DNA of 40,276 nt from IMG/VR virus record IMGVR_UViG_3300042387_000260, positions 1 through 40,276 of that record; one strand, 5' to 3'. A program made the translations under genes and the position numbers. This DNA is from a virus. This document shows positions 1 through 7,547 of the stretch, in pieces. The notes under the pieces are model-generated. The model was not told the DNA's origin. It saw only the letters and a list, made by a program, of their open reading frames with translations, and ran no database searches. Position 1 is the stretch's first letter, and each line of letters opens with the position of its first letter.

Positions 1-1
1 A

Positions 2-127
2 ACTATAATTAGATATTCTAAAGAAGGAAATCCACAAGGCATTAAACCTATTGTAAATATGTTAATTGCCAGTAAAATTTCTGATCTTTTGGCTGTTAAA
101 CGAGAACAAATTACAAAAGAGTTATAA
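2..127 (+). CDS. C-terminal end of an unidentified protein (partial)
   Basis: The window opens inside a reading frame that ends at TAA 125-127; only the last 41 residues are visible (ending KREQITKEL). They are rich in Ile, Lys and Glu, with no motif I recognise. In T4 the gene before the gp67/68/21/22/23 block is the portal gene 20, so position suggests portal, but the residues themselves do not prove it. An AAGGAG ribosome binding site for the next gene follows the stop at once, so the two are probably co-transcribed. Confidence 0.5.
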   Translation, partial: TIIRYSKEGNPQGIKPIVNMLIASKISDLLAVKREQITKEL

Positions 128-136
128 GGAGAACGT

Positions 137-577
137 ATGAACCTAGAAAATTTCAGAAAAGATTATCTCAAGGTAATCACAGAATCAACAGACGATTCAG
201 ATCTAAGAAACTATATCAGAACAATTGTCGAAGAAGTTTTGGTTGAAGAAAATGAAATATCCATAACCAAAAGAAAATATCCAAAATTGCATGCTGCTAT
301 TAAAGATCTTGATCCTGGATATAGACGCTTTCCAATTATTACTAGTTATGCCACCGAAGCAGAACTAGATAAATTTGAGAAGTTATTAAGCACCAAAGAC
401 GGATTACAAAATGCAGAACTTAAAAAATTCATGAAGCGATTCGAACCAAAACCATATTTTCGTGGATCTGGAACCAAATCCGATTATCCACGAAATCCAT
501 TAGCTTTTGATGAATTTGGTTATCCAGATACCTTCAAATCGCTAGATCCATTTGGTTATTCAAGAGGAGAGGAATAA
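137..577 (+). CDS. putative prohead core / internal head protein with capsid-targeting N-terminus
   Basis: A 146-residue protein with an AAGGAG site 8 nt before the ATG. Residues 1-16 (MNLENFRKDYLKVITE) closely match the first residues of the gene at 5503 and end in I-T-E, the kind of site cut by T4 prohead protease gp21, so I infer a capsid-targeting peptide. The C-terminal part is rich in Tyr, Pro, Phe and Gly (FDEFGYP, DPFGYSR). A block around residues 47-60 (KYPKLHAAIKD) is repeated in the same frame just after the TAA stop, so the gene looks like the surviving half of a two-repeat protein. Its place before gp21 matches T4 core genes 67/68, but sequence alone does not show it is either. 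Confidence 0.7.
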   Translation: MNLENFRKDYLKVITESTDDSDLRNYIRTIVEEVLVEENEISITKRKYPKLHAAIKDLDPGYRRFPIITSYATEAELDKFEKLLSTKDGLQNAELKKFMKRFEPKPYFRGSGTKSDYPRNPLAFDEFGYPDTFKSLDPFGYSRGEE

Positions 578-936
578 CTTATTGGAGAAGCTGAAGGCCG
601 CATTGTAATATCCAAAAAGTTTTATCCAAAATTGCATGCTGCTATCAGAGATGTTCAAGAGCCGTTTCACCAGCAATATCCAATATATAATCGGTATGAT
701 GATACAGAACATGACGAAGCTAGCTTCCGTGCAGAACATGATAGACTTGAGAAGATATTAGGTAAACCAGCTAAAACAAATGCAGAAATTAAAGCTTTCT
801 TAAAGGGATACGATACTAAACCTATAATATGCCTTCTGGGAATCGTCCAGGTGAGGGTTTTGATAAAGACGGGTATCCAAATAGTCGGGACGCTGACAAA
901 CTATATAACAATAACCCCGACAGATACAAAGATTGA
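578..936 (+). pseudogene. decayed second repeat of the preceding gene (stop plus frameshift)
   Basis: Directly after the TAA at 575-577 the same frame stays open and encodes a diverged copy of the preceding repeat: KFYPKLHAAIRD here against KYPKLHAAIKD upstream, then AEIKAFLKGYDTKP against AELKKFMKRFEPKP. Near position 826 similarity jumps frame: the sequence after KP makes sense only as YNMPSGNRPGEGFDKDGYP, which needs one extra base, and then ends at TGA 934-936. So this copy has both an upstream in-frame stop and a 1-nt deletion. It is either a decaying tandem duplication or a two-repeat gene broken by real or sequencing mutations. A TTG at 632 could start a short product, without a convincing ribosome site. 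Confidence 0.6.
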
Positions 937-1080
937 TAACGGAAGCTTCAAAGACCATTTGTAGCTAAATTGAACAGATAGTTTAGGAGGTGTGGGATCA
1001 TACCTCTTAAAAACAAAATTATTGAGAAGATTATTTCTCTATCGAAAGATAGTAAACCAAATTCTATTAAGGTATAATAA

Positions 1081-1500
1081 ATGGCAACTACTACTATTTT
1101 AAGACAAGACGAAAATTCGGCAGTTGTTACTATTTCCGGGGCGGGGATAGAGACTCTTGCGTTTGTTTTACACCCAGGCGGCGCAACAGGTCCGATCGGA
1201 GCCACTGGTTTTGCTGGATCAACCGGAGTTGCTATTGTATCTGTAGACAAACTTGACTGGTCTATTACAGGAACTAATAAGATCTCATTACATTTTAATG
1301 GATCTACAGATCAATTAATTGGTCACTATAGTGGAAATGGTGGAATCAATTATAGTAAAGATTATCAATCTAAGATTACTAATGTTGCTGCTGGGGCAGA
1401 TTCGACTATCCTATTAACTTCTACAACAACTGATCCGTACACTCTTGTTATGAAATTAGAAAAAACATCCGGATTCGTTAAAGTCGGACAATATAGCTAA
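1081..1500 (+). CDS. small structural protein with collagen-like segment
   Basis: A 139-residue protein. Residues about 33-49 are a Gly-x-x collagen-like stretch (GGATGPIGATGFAGSTG), followed by a beta-rich, Thr/Ser/Gly-rich C-terminus with few charges (ADSTILLTSTTTDPYTL). This build is common in phage virion decoration and fibre proteins, so a surface-exposed head or fibre-like role is likely but not proven. The ribosome site is a modest AAGG 8 nt before the ATG. Its TAA shares a base with the ATG of the next gene (TAATG), implying coupled translation within the head operon. Confidence 0.75.
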   Translation: MATTTILRQDENSAVVTISGAGIETLAFVLHPGGATGPIGATGFAGSTGVAIVSVDKLDWSITGTNKISLHFNGSTDQLIGHYSGNGGINYSKDYQSKITNVAAGADSTILLTSTTTDPYTLVMKLEKTSGFVKVGQYS

Positions 1501-1769
1501 TGCTTACTGAAAAGAAGACTAAGATCGGCCAAAAAATCCGCTACGATAGGGTTCGTGGTGGAAAGATTCAACGCAAGAAGATTAAATCTGCGAAGGCTGG
1601 TTATAGGGTTTCTGGTAAGAAGTTAGTAAGAATGGCTCCAGCAGAGAAGAGAAAGAGATCGATATCTGCTAGAAAAGCTTCAAGAAAGAGAGCAGCAAAA
1701 TTATCATCAATTCTCAAGAAAAGAAAGATCTCAATTAAAAAAGGTAAAAGAGCAGGAATATACAAATGA
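1500..1769 (+). CDS. highly basic prohead core protein (gp68-like position)
   Basis: An 89-residue protein of which over a third is Lys or Arg, with runs such as KRKRSISARKASRKRAAK and no hydrophobic core. It starts MLTE-KK, where L-T-E is a gp21-type cleavage site, so the mature form may begin at residue 5. In T4 the slot before gene 21 holds basic prohead core protein gp68; position, size and charge agree, but no residue pattern proves orthology. It may bind DNA or the acidic scaffold. Start and stop overlap both neighbours (TAATG upstream; ATGA with gp21 downstream), so it is translated as part of the head operon. Confidence 0.75.
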   Translation: MLTEKKTKIGQKIRYDRVRGGKIQRKKIKSAKAGYRVSGKKLVRMAPAEKRKRSISARKASRKRAAKLSSILKKRKISIKKGKRAGIYK

Positions 1770-2407
1770 AACTATTAACAGAAGTAAATGAAGTTATTAA
1801 AATTGTTTCAGAATCTGCTGAAGGTAAGCCGAAAGATTATTTCATTGAAGGTATTTTTATTCAGTGTGAAGAACCTAATAGAAATTCAAGAAAATATATG
1901 ATGAAGTATATGCAGCCAGAAGTAGAACGTTATGTTGAAGAATATGTTAATAAAAATCGAGCGTTCGGAGAATTAGGTCATCCAGAAAATCCTACTATTA
2001 ATCTCGATAGAGTATCTCACCTTATAACAACTTTAGAACAAAAAGGCACTAATTATAATGGTAAAGCGAAGATCTTGGATACTCCTAATGGGAAAATTGT
2101 CAAGGCATTTATCGATGGCGGATGTATGTTAGGTGTTTCCACTAGAGGATTAGGTTCTTTGAAACAAGAAGGCCAATACTCAATCGTTCAACCAGATTAC
2201 AAGATTATGACTGCAGCAGATATCGTTGCTGATCCATCTGCTCATGAAGCATTCGTAGAAGCTGTTATGGAATCTAAAGAATGGGTTTGGAATAATGGTA
2301 TTGTGAAAGAAGTGACAATTGATTCTTATAAAAAGAGATTAGATACATCTAAAGGGTTACAAGAAGAAAAGATTGCGATTTTCAAAGACTTTCTTTCGAG
2401 ATTGTAA
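1766..2407 (+). CDS. 21: prohead maturation protease gp21
   Basis: A 213-residue serine protease of the T4 gp21 family (T4 gp21 is 212 residues), which cleaves scaffold, core and capsid proteins inside the prohead. The family histidine lies in FGELGHPENPTINLDRVSH (about residue 74) and the serine in MLGVSTRGLGSL (about residue 125). The N-terminus MKLLTEVNEVIKIVSESAEG holds L-T-E and V-S-E, possible self-cleavage sites. It overlaps the previous gene by 4 nt and is followed by a late promoter for gp22. Its specificity for (L/I)-x-E is the basis for calling capsid-targeting peptides elsewhere in this window. Confidence 0.93.
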   Translation: MKLLTEVNEVIKIVSESAEGKPKDYFIEGIFIQCEEPNRNSRKYMMKYMQPEVERYVEEYVNKNRAFGELGHPENPTINLDRVSHLITTLEQKGTNYNGKAKILDTPNGKIVKAFIDGGCMLGVSTRGLGSLKQEGQYSIVQPDYKIMTAADIVADPSAHEAFVEAVMESKEWVWNNGIVKEVTIDSYKKRLDTSKGLQEEKIAIFKDFLSRL

Positions 2408-2411
2408 AAAT

Positions 2412-2419
2412 TATAAATA
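2412..2419 (+). promoter_or_regulatory. late promoter TATAAATA before gp22
   Basis: An exact match to the T4 late promoter box TATAAATA, in the 33-nt gap between gp21 and gp22. Late promoters of this type are read by gp55-containing RNA polymerase, and a gp55 gene is present at 27.4 kb. Confidence 0.8.
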
Positions 2420-2440
2420 AGAGTATAGGAGAAGTAATTG

Positions 2441-3706
2441 ATGGAAAATAATCAAGATCCATTTGATTCAATCTTCGAAGGCATAGATCTTCCGGAAGAT
2501 TTTGCTGCTAAGTTGAAGACAGCATTCGATGAAGCAGTCAATCAAAAAGTACAAGAAGCAACTAAGTTAGGACCAGTCGACACTCCACCAGAAGCTTATG
2601 CTGTTGGTATGGCTTCTGCAATGAAGACAAGTGGCGACAAACCGCCACTAAAGAAAAGTACTATCAAGAAGGCTCATGATATTGCAAAGGGTGTTATGAA
2701 AACAGCAGGAATCGAAGAAGAGGACGAGGAAATCGTTCGTTTAGAATCTGAAGGTGAGATGGAAGACGAAGAAGAAGTAATGGAACAAGAAGCGAAAGAT
2801 TTTACTCCTGAAGACATCAGAGCACTATTAACTGATATTGATATTGTCAGATTACTACAAGCTACAGACTCTGAAAGAACAAAATTATTAAATTCTATGC
2901 GTGCTGCTATTACAGATTTATCTGGTAATAGTATGGCAGAACCTTTCTTGTCACTAGTAATGGGTGTTATGCAAGTTATCGCAGACGATCCTAGAATTTC
3001 TACTATGGTTGCAAGAGAACTTAAGAGTATGGAACAAGCGCCAGAACCAGAACCTGAAGTTGCTGCTGAAGAAGAGAATATCGAAGTTTACGAAAATGTA
3101 ATCGAATCAGTAGATAAGTATCTAACTTATGTTGCCGAATCCTGGTTGGAAGAGAATGCATTGGCTGTTGAACAAGGTCTAAAGATTGAGATTATGGAAT
3201 CTTTCTGGACTGGTTTAAAGACAATGTTCGTCGAGCATAATATTGTTATCCCTGAGGAAACTAATGTTGTTGAAGATCTAAAATCTAAGATTTCCGATCT
3301 AGAATCAACAATTTCTGAAGAGAAGCAAGCATTTGTTGAAGAACTCAATAAACAAAAACAACAATTCGAAGAGAAGTTGAATGAAGAGATGAACAGATCT
3401 ATTCTCTATAAGAATAAAGCTGAAGTCTCTACAAAGAAAGCTGTCTTCGAATCAGTTTCCAAAGATCTATCACTCGCACAAAAAGAAAGATTCGCAAAGT
3501 TAGTTGAATCTGTAACCTACGAATCTAAGTCTTCATATGAAGAAAAGTTAAAAGATATTGCCAAGAATGCATTCGACACTTCTAAATCAAAGAAGAAGTT
3601 AACCGAAGAATCAATGGTAGAGATCTCTGATGATAACACAATTATTACTGATGATCCTATCATGAATCTTTATTCAAACGCAATTTCTAAGAATCTCAAG
3701 TTTTAA
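2441..3706 (+). CDS. 22: prohead scaffolding core protein gp22
   Basis: A 421-residue acidic, helical protein in the gp22 slot between protease and capsid genes. It forms the internal scaffold and is degraded by gp21 during maturation. Long Glu-rich stretches (about residues 90-130) and a predicted coiled coil at about 275-345 (DLKSKISDLESTISEEKQAF) fit a core protein. Several L/I-x-E sites could serve as cleavage points. It is much longer than T4 gp22 (269 residues). I chose ATG 2441, not the preceding TTG, because the AGGAG site is 9 nt before it. The C-terminus (NLYSNAISKNLKF) resembles the capsid-contacting tail of gp22 proteins. Confidence 0.88.
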   Translation: MENNQDPFDSIFEGIDLPEDFAAKLKTAFDEAVNQKVQEATKLGPVDTPPEAYAVGMASAMKTSGDKPPLKKSTIKKAHDIAKGVMKTAGIEEEDEEIVRLESEGEMEDEEEVMEQEAKDFTPEDIRALLTDIDIVRLLQATDSERTKLLNSMRAAITDLSGNSMAEPFLSLVMGVMQVIADDPRISTMVARELKSMEQAPEPEPEVAAEEENIEVYENVIESVDKYLTYVAESWLEENALAVEQGLKIEIMESFWTGLKTMFVEHNIVIPEETNVVEDLKSKISDLESTISEEKQAFVEELNKQKQQFEEKLNEEMNRSILYKNKAEVSTKKAVFESVSKDLSLAQKERFAKLVESVTYESKSSYEEKLKDIAKNAFDTSKSKKKLTEESMVEISDDNTIITDDPIMNLYSNAISKNLKF

Positions 3707-3711
3707 TTTTT

Positions 3712-3719
3712 TATAAATA
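3712..3719 (+). promoter_or_regulatory. late promoter TATAAATA before gp23
   Basis: An exact TATAAATA box in the 43-nt gap after the gp22 stop, 31 nt before the gp23 start. It gives the major capsid gene its own late transcript, as in T4. Confidence 0.85.
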
Positions 3720-3749
3720 CTAATATAAATTTATTTCTTAAGGAGAAAT

Positions 3750-5009
3750 ATGTCTAATCTACAGAACAAATGGAAGGCTATTCTGGAGCACCCAGAAGTC
3801 GCCCCAATCAAAGACGCTTACAAGAAGCAAGTTACTGCGGTTCTATTAGAGAACCAAGAAAAGGCTCAAGCTGAATCAAGAAAGCTAATCACCGAATCTG
3901 GTGTTCCTGCTAACGTTGCTGGCAACGTTGATAAGTTTGACCCAATTCTAATTGCTCTAGTCCGTAGATCCATGCCAAACCTAATGGCTTATGATATCTG
4001 TGGTGTTCAGCCAATGAACATGCCAACAGGTCTAATCTTCGCCATGAAGTCAAAGTATGGTTCTGGCGCAACTGGTCCTCTATCTTCAACCGAAGCACTA
4101 TTCAACGAAGCCGATACCGACTTCGCAGGAACTGGTACTCACCAAGATAATATCTTCAGAACCGCTTCTGATACATTATCTACATTCGGTACTGGTATGA
4201 CCACAGCATCAGGCGAAGGTTTCTCCCCACTAAACATGGGCTTCTCTATCGAGAAGGTAACCGTAACAGCCCAAACTCGTGCGTTAAAGGCAGAATACTC
4301 TCTAGAATTGGCACAAGACCTAAAGGCTATGCACAATCTAGATGCAGAATCTGAGCTCTCAAACATTCTTTCAACCGAAATTATGGCTGAAATTAACCGT
4401 GAAGTTATCAGAACCCTATACAAGATTGCGAAGTCTGGTGCAAGCTCTGGTACAACAACAGCTGGTTACTTCGACCTAGATACCGACTCTGACGGTCGTT
4501 GGTCAGTTGAGCGCTTCAAGGGTCTAATGTTCCATGCTGAAAGAGAAGCGAACCAAATTGCGAGAGCAACACGTAGAGGAAAGGGTAATATCATTATCTG
4601 CTCTTCAGACGTTGCTTCTGCTCTAGCAATGGCTGGCAAGCTAGATTATACTCCTGCTCTATCAACCGACCTAAACGTTGACGACACTGGTAATACATTT
4701 GCTGGTATTCTAAACGGTAAGTACAAGGTCTATGTTGATCCATACTTCTCGGTTGGCGCTGGCGTAACATTCTCTGACGTTATGGTTGTTGGATACAAGG
4801 GATCCAATGCTTATGACGCAGGTCTATTCTATTGCCCATACGTACCACTACAAATGGTTCGTGCAACTGATCCAGATACATTCCAGCCAAAAATAGGTTT
4901 CAAGACCCGCTACGGTATGGTCGCAAACCCACTATCTGGCGACGGAATCACTCTAGGTGCAGCATCCAACGATTATTATAGACTCGTAAAGATTAAGAAC
5001 ATCTTATAG
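3750..5009 (+). CDS. 23: major capsid protein gp23
   Basis: A 419-residue HK97-fold capsid protein. FDPILIALVRRSMPNLMAYD followed by GVQPMNMPTGLIFAMKSKYG is the hallmark region of T4-type gp23. The gp21 cleavage site is probably LITE-SGVPAN, after Glu49, which would remove a helical N-terminal propeptide (T4 gp23 is cut after residue 65). It is about 100 residues shorter than T4 gp23. AAGGAG lies 6 nt before ATG. Base use differs from the neighbours: Leu is mostly CTA, and Asn, Asp and Phe favour C-ending codons, as expected for a very highly expressed gene. A strong terminator follows. Confidence 0.96.
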   Translation: MSNLQNKWKAILEHPEVAPIKDAYKKQVTAVLLENQEKAQAESRKLITESGVPANVAGNVDKFDPILIALVRRSMPNLMAYDICGVQPMNMPTGLIFAMKSKYGSGATGPLSSTEALFNEADTDFAGTGTHQDNIFRTASDTLSTFGTGMTTASGEGFSPLNMGFSIEKVTVTAQTRALKAEYSLELAQDLKAMHNLDAESELSNILSTEIMAEINREVIRTLYKIAKSGASSGTTTAGYFDLDTDSDGRWSVERFKGLMFHAEREANQIARATRRGKGNIIICSSDVASALAMAGKLDYTPALSTDLNVDDTGNTFAGILNGKYKVYVDPYFSVGAGVTFSDVMVVGYKGSNAYDAGLFYCPYVPLQMVRATDPDTFQPKIGFKTRYGMVANPLSGDGITLGAASNDYYRLVKIKNIL

Positions 5010-5030
5010 GATTGTTTTTAACAATAATTT

Positions 5031-5057
5031 AAGGGAACCTTCGGGTTCCCTTTTTTT
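5031..5057 (+). terminator. rho-independent terminator after gp23
   Basis: A 9-bp stem (AAGGGAACC / GGTTCCCTT) with a TTCG tetraloop, running into seven T residues. It closes the capsid transcript. Confidence 0.9.
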
Positions 5058-5060
5058 GTT

Positions 5061-5068
5061 TATAAATC
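5061..5068 (+). promoter_or_regulatory. late-promoter-like TATAAATC
   Basis: Seven of eight matches to the late box, right after the gp23 terminator and 93 nt before the GIY-YIG remnant. It may drive the 5.1-5.8 kb genes. Confidence 0.4.
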
Positions 5069-5097
5069 TAGAAAATCGTTTTTAGCTAAATAAGAAT

Positions 5098-5132
5098 GAG
5101 GATACTAGATGCAACGAACATCTAATACCCTC
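5098..5132 (+). other. hairpin upstream of the GIY-YIG remnant
   Basis: TAGATG (5106-5111) pairs with CATCTA (5119-5124), and GAGG (5098-5101) with CCTC (5129-5132), separated by a symmetric ATAC/ATAC internal loop; the apical loop is CAACGAA. It lies in the leader of the endonuclease remnant. Hairpins that restrain expression are known ahead of phage homing endonuclease genes; that role here is inference. Confidence 0.45.
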
Positions 5133-5160
5133 TAATCAAAAAACTAAGGATAGTTAGCTC

Positions 5161-5439
5161 ATGACTAACAATATTTATTGCACTTACCTAACAGTCTATT
5201 CAGGCAACAAACTCCCTCCATTTTATATTGGTTCAACTTCTGTTAATAAGATTAACAAAGGTTATCATGGATCAGTCTGTTCAATCAAATATAAAGATAT
5301 CTATAGACAAGAATTAATAGATAACCCTCATCTATTCAAAACAAAAATACTTACAACGCATGAAACTAGAGAAGAAGCTTATGAGAAAGAATTGTTCTTT
5401 CAGAACTACACTAGAAACTATCAGATGTATTCCAAATGA
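5161..5439 (+). CDS. GIY-YIG endonuclease domain, truncated (homing endonuclease remnant)
   Basis: A 92-residue product matching the GIY-YIG nuclease fold as found in phage Seg-type homing endonucleases: YLTVYSGNKLPPFYIGST carries the two strand motifs, followed by GYHGSVCSIKY and the helix with the acidic residue (EAYEKELFFQ). The DNA-binding C-terminus is missing. The frame stops at TGA 5437-5439, and the +1 frame continues to 5488 with protein-like sequence (IRCIPNDAPIGFIPGRIPK), suggesting a frameshift or an unrelated remnant. It probably inserted downstream of gp23 as a selfish element and is decaying. The ribosome site is weak (AAGGATAG, 12 nt away). Confidence 0.65.
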   Translation: MTNNIYCTYLTVYSGNKLPPFYIGSTSVNKINKGYHGSVCSIKYKDIYRQELIDNPHLFKTKILTTHETREEAYEKELFFQNYTRNYQMYSK

Positions 5440-5502
5440 TGCTCCTATTGGTTTTATTCCTGGTAGAATTCCTAAAATAACTAAATAGTAATAGGAGTTT
5501 AC

Positions 5503-5769
5503 ATGAACCTAGAGAATTTTAAACAAGCATATCTAACAGTAATTAACGAAGAAATCGAAGAGTCTGAAGTAGTCGAAACAGAATTATCTGATGTTGAGGA
5601 AGAGATCTCTGATAACGAAGAGACTGCTGCAGAACACTTCAAGATGGGCATTATGGCTTTGATGGGTAAATCCAAACCATCAGATGCTTCTATGGAAGAA
5701 GACGAAATGATCAACGATTTGGTCTCTTCTATTATCTCAGATCTCAAAGATTCGATGTCTGGCGAATAA
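5503..5769 (+). CDS. acidic internal head/core-type protein with capsid-targeting N-terminus
   Basis: An 88-residue, strongly acidic protein (ELSDVEEEISDNEET). Its first 16 residues, MNLENFKQAYLTVINE, are a near copy of the N-terminus of the gene at 137 and end in I-N-E, a likely gp21 cleavage site. Small, acidic and next to gp23, it recalls the T4 core peptides gp67 and gp22 fragments; I infer a prohead core component. AGGAG lies 7 nt before ATG. The gene ends at a bidirectional terminator shared with the opposite-strand protease gene. Confidence 0.7.
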   Translation: MNLENFKQAYLTVINEEIEESEVVETELSDVEEEISDNEETAAEHFKMGIMALMGKSKPSDASMEEDEMINDLVSSIISDLKDSMSGE

Positions 5770-5793
5770 AACAAAACATATCTTCAAAACTAT

Positions 5794-5827
5794 TGATGGG
5801 CGAATAAATAAAACTCTTCGCCCATCA
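5794..5827. terminator. bidirectional terminator between convergent genes
   Basis: An 11-bp stem, TGATGGGCGAA pairing with TTCGCCCATCA, with a 12-nt A-rich loop and A/T-rich flanks on both sides. It separates the plus-strand gene ending at 5769 from the minus-strand gene ending at 5830. Confidence 0.75.
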
Positions 5828-5829
5828 TT

Positions 5830-6408
5830 TTATTGCCACTCTACAATCTTGTCAGCAATTCCATACTTTACGGCTTCTTCTGCTGACAACCACACATCTT
5901 GAGGCGGCAAAAGAATTTCCTTAATCTTCTTCTCATTTAACCCAGTGAACTTCTTGTAATGTGCAAGCATTCTCTGAGTAGTTAATTCGAATTCTTTATT
6001 TCTTGCATACAATTCATGTTCCTTTCCCCATGATCCCCAAGAGAATTGATGAGAAAGAATAGAAGTATTCTGAGTGATGTATCTCTTTCCTTTCTTTCCA
6101 GCCATGAAAATAGCAAGTCCTGCAGAAGCGATAGTTCCAAGACCAAAAGTTGCGACATCGATTTCTGAAGATCGCATAATATCAATCAGGGCGAATCCAG
6201 AACAGAGATCGCCACCAATAGAATTAATCATCATTCTAATTTCAGTAGATTCTCTTTGTTCATGGAAATTTAAATTTCTTTCTACGATATACTTAATCGC
6301 ATCAGAAGTGTTTTCGTTATCAATCTCTCCTGAGAGCAGATAATATCCTGCTCCTTCGAACGAAATATACATCTTAGGAATTTCAGTATTCGAATTGATC
6401 TTTTCCAT
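5830..6408 (-). CDS. ClpP-like serine protease
   Basis: A 192-residue protein of ClpP family length (E. coli ClpP about 193 mature residues). The catalytic triad is intact: Ser95 in GTIASAGLAIFMAG, His120 in SILSHQFSWG and Asp171 in PPQDVWLSAEEAVKYGIAD, at the canonical ClpP spacing. SIGGDLCSGFALID (residues 63-76) is the usual oxyanion-region glycine loop. ClpP forms double heptamers that degrade substrates fed by a Clp ATPase; a matching ATPase with an IGF loop is encoded at 30.7 kb. It is the last gene of a tight operon behind an SPFH lipoprotein and a 54-residue gene. GAGG lies 6 nt before ATG. A membrane-linked partner role with the SPFH protein is another possibility. Confidence 0.9.
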   Translation of the reverse strand: MEKINSNTEIPKMYISFEGAGYYLLSGEIDNENTSDAIKYIVERNLNFHEQRESTEIRMMINSIGGDLCSGFALIDIMRSSEIDVATFGLGTIASAGLAIFMAGKKGKRYITQNTSILSHQFSWGSWGKEHELYARNKEFELTTQRMLAHYKKFTGLNEKKIKEILLPPQDVWLSAEEAVKYGIADKIVEWQ

Positions 6409-6416
6409 TTAGTTCC

Positions 6417-6581
6417 TCATTTAGGTTGTGGGATAGAACTCCAACGGAAATATTTATCCGAAGAATAAAGGGATTCAACAATCCTGGATGCATCGAAGGG
6501 ACTGGAGGCCTGAACCTCGTAGTCCCTCATGAATACCGATCTATCCATACCACAATAGAAAGAGCATTTATATTTGTTCAT
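6417..6581 (-). CDS. small conserved-context protein of unknown function
   Basis: A 54-residue reading frame (starts MNKYKCSFYCGMDRS, ends WSSIPQPK) that fills the gap between the SPFH gene and the ClpP gene. Its ATG begins one base after the SPFH TAA, and its TGA carries the GAGG ribosome site of ClpP, so all three are translationally linked. Two Cys near the N-terminus (KCSFYC) could bind metal or form a disulfide. I do not recognise the family. Normal codon use and tight packing argue that it is real. Confidence 0.65.
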   Translation of the reverse strand: MNKYKCSFYCGMDRSVFMRDYEVQASSPFDASRIVESLYSSDKYFRWSSIPQPK

Positions 6582-6582
6582 G

Positions 6583-7374
6583 TTACTTCACATTAACCAT
6601 AGGAACGGCATTACTACCCATAATCATAGTGCAATTTGATTTAGAGCAGGCTTCAATCTGAAGCATCTTAAGATATTGATCAGGAGTCAAACCACGTGCT
6701 TCCTGATATGCTCGATCCGCTTCTGCTCGCTTAATCTCTGCAGCTTTGCGAGACTCTTCTGCATTAGCACGTTGCGCTTCTGTCTTTGCTCTCTGCTGTT
6801 GTACACCAGTTTCGTTATAAGCCGAGATAATTTCTTTCTGAGGAGAAATCTTACCAAGAGAAACGTCTAAGATCTTAACAGGAATCTTGAAACGATCTAC
6901 ATATTCTTGTAGTTCTTTTTCCAATTCACGCTCAACTTTCTCGACTACTTCTTGTTGTAGAGCTAATTCTGGCATTGAGTACTGTCTTACTTGATTACGA
7001 TTCATAGTCTGGAAAGCACGTTGAATATTATTCTTGTAGTAATCTGTTCCAAACTTACTCAACAAACCAACAGAATCAGTAATCTGTAACCGAACAGAGG
7101 CATGATAATCTACTGGATTATTGTCCTTCGGCATAATATCGTCGAAAGGTTCATCGAACTTAATCGGTCTCATGTCTAATTCATATGAATCTGTAGATAA
7201 TGCGACAAAGATAGAACCTGGCTTGACAGGTTCCTTCTCAACACCACCATGACCGAAAAACCATGGCTTGTAGATTAAGACTGCTTCATGTCCAAGATCT
7301 ACATTAACCCTGGAACAAGAAGTTCCAAAGACCAAAATAATCATCATCAAAATCATCGAACTAAGCTTATACAT
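6583..7374 (-). CDS. SPFH/prohibitin-domain lipoprotein
   Basis: A 263-residue protein of the SPFH (stomatin/prohibitin/HflK-C) superfamily. Residues 1-20 form a hydrophobic signal with a lipobox-like end (LVFGTSC), so it may be lipid-anchored at Cys20. An SPFH domain follows (about 25-190, with DVSLGKISPQKEIISAYNE at its end), then a typical Ala/Glu/Arg coiled coil (QQQRAKTEAQRANAEESRKA). SPFH proteins form membrane rings that scaffold or restrain proteases. Here it heads an operon ending in a ClpP-like protease, echoing cellular stomatin genes paired with ClpP-class membrane proteases. AGGAG lies 6 nt before ATG. Confidence 0.85.
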   Translation of the reverse strand: MYKLSSMILMMIILVFGTSCSRVNVDLGHEAVLIYKPWFFGHGGVEKEPVKPGSIFVALSTDSYELDMRPIKFDEPFDDIMPKDNNPVDYHASVRLQITDSVGLLSKFGTDYYKNNIQRAFQTMNRNQVRQYSMPELALQQEVVEKVERELEKELQEYVDRFKIPVKILDVSLGKISPQKEIISAYNETGVQQQRAKTEAQRANAEESRKAAEIKRAEADRAYQEARGLTPDQYLKMLQIEACSKSNCTMIMGSNAVPMVNVK

Positions 7375-7382
7375 ATTTTCTC

Positions 7383-7547
7383 CTATTCAAACCGAATCTT
7401 GCGTGGCCGCTTCTTTTCTTTCGTCTGATCTACATCTAGGAATAGAGTCAGAATCTCATCGAAATTCTTCTCATTAGTCTTAATTCGAACGGAAGCATTA
7501 TCCTTAGTGTAGATCGAAAAATAATTCTTAGAATATGTCACTAACAT
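7383..7547 (-). CDS. small hypothetical protein
   Basis: A 54-residue frame (starts MLVTYSKNYFSIYTKD, ends KKRPRKIRFE) with a very basic tail. Its ATG lies inside the end of the upstream UV endonuclease gene (7-nt overlap), and the SPFH gene follows after 8 nt. The tight fit on both sides, a mixed alpha/beta composition and a basic C-terminus support a real gene, but I do not recognise it. A nucleic acid-binding role is only suggested by the charge. Confidence 0.6.
   Translation of the reverse strand: MLVTYSKNYFSIYTKDNASVRIKTNEKNFDEILTLFLDVDQTKEKKRPRKIRFE

Noticed and set aside
985-1077. Perfect AGGAGG followed by a short frame (IIPLKNKIIEKIISLSKD) without ATG, GTG or TTG start
   Set aside because: Only ATC or ATA codons stand at the right distance; it may be a relic start, but I cannot support a gene.
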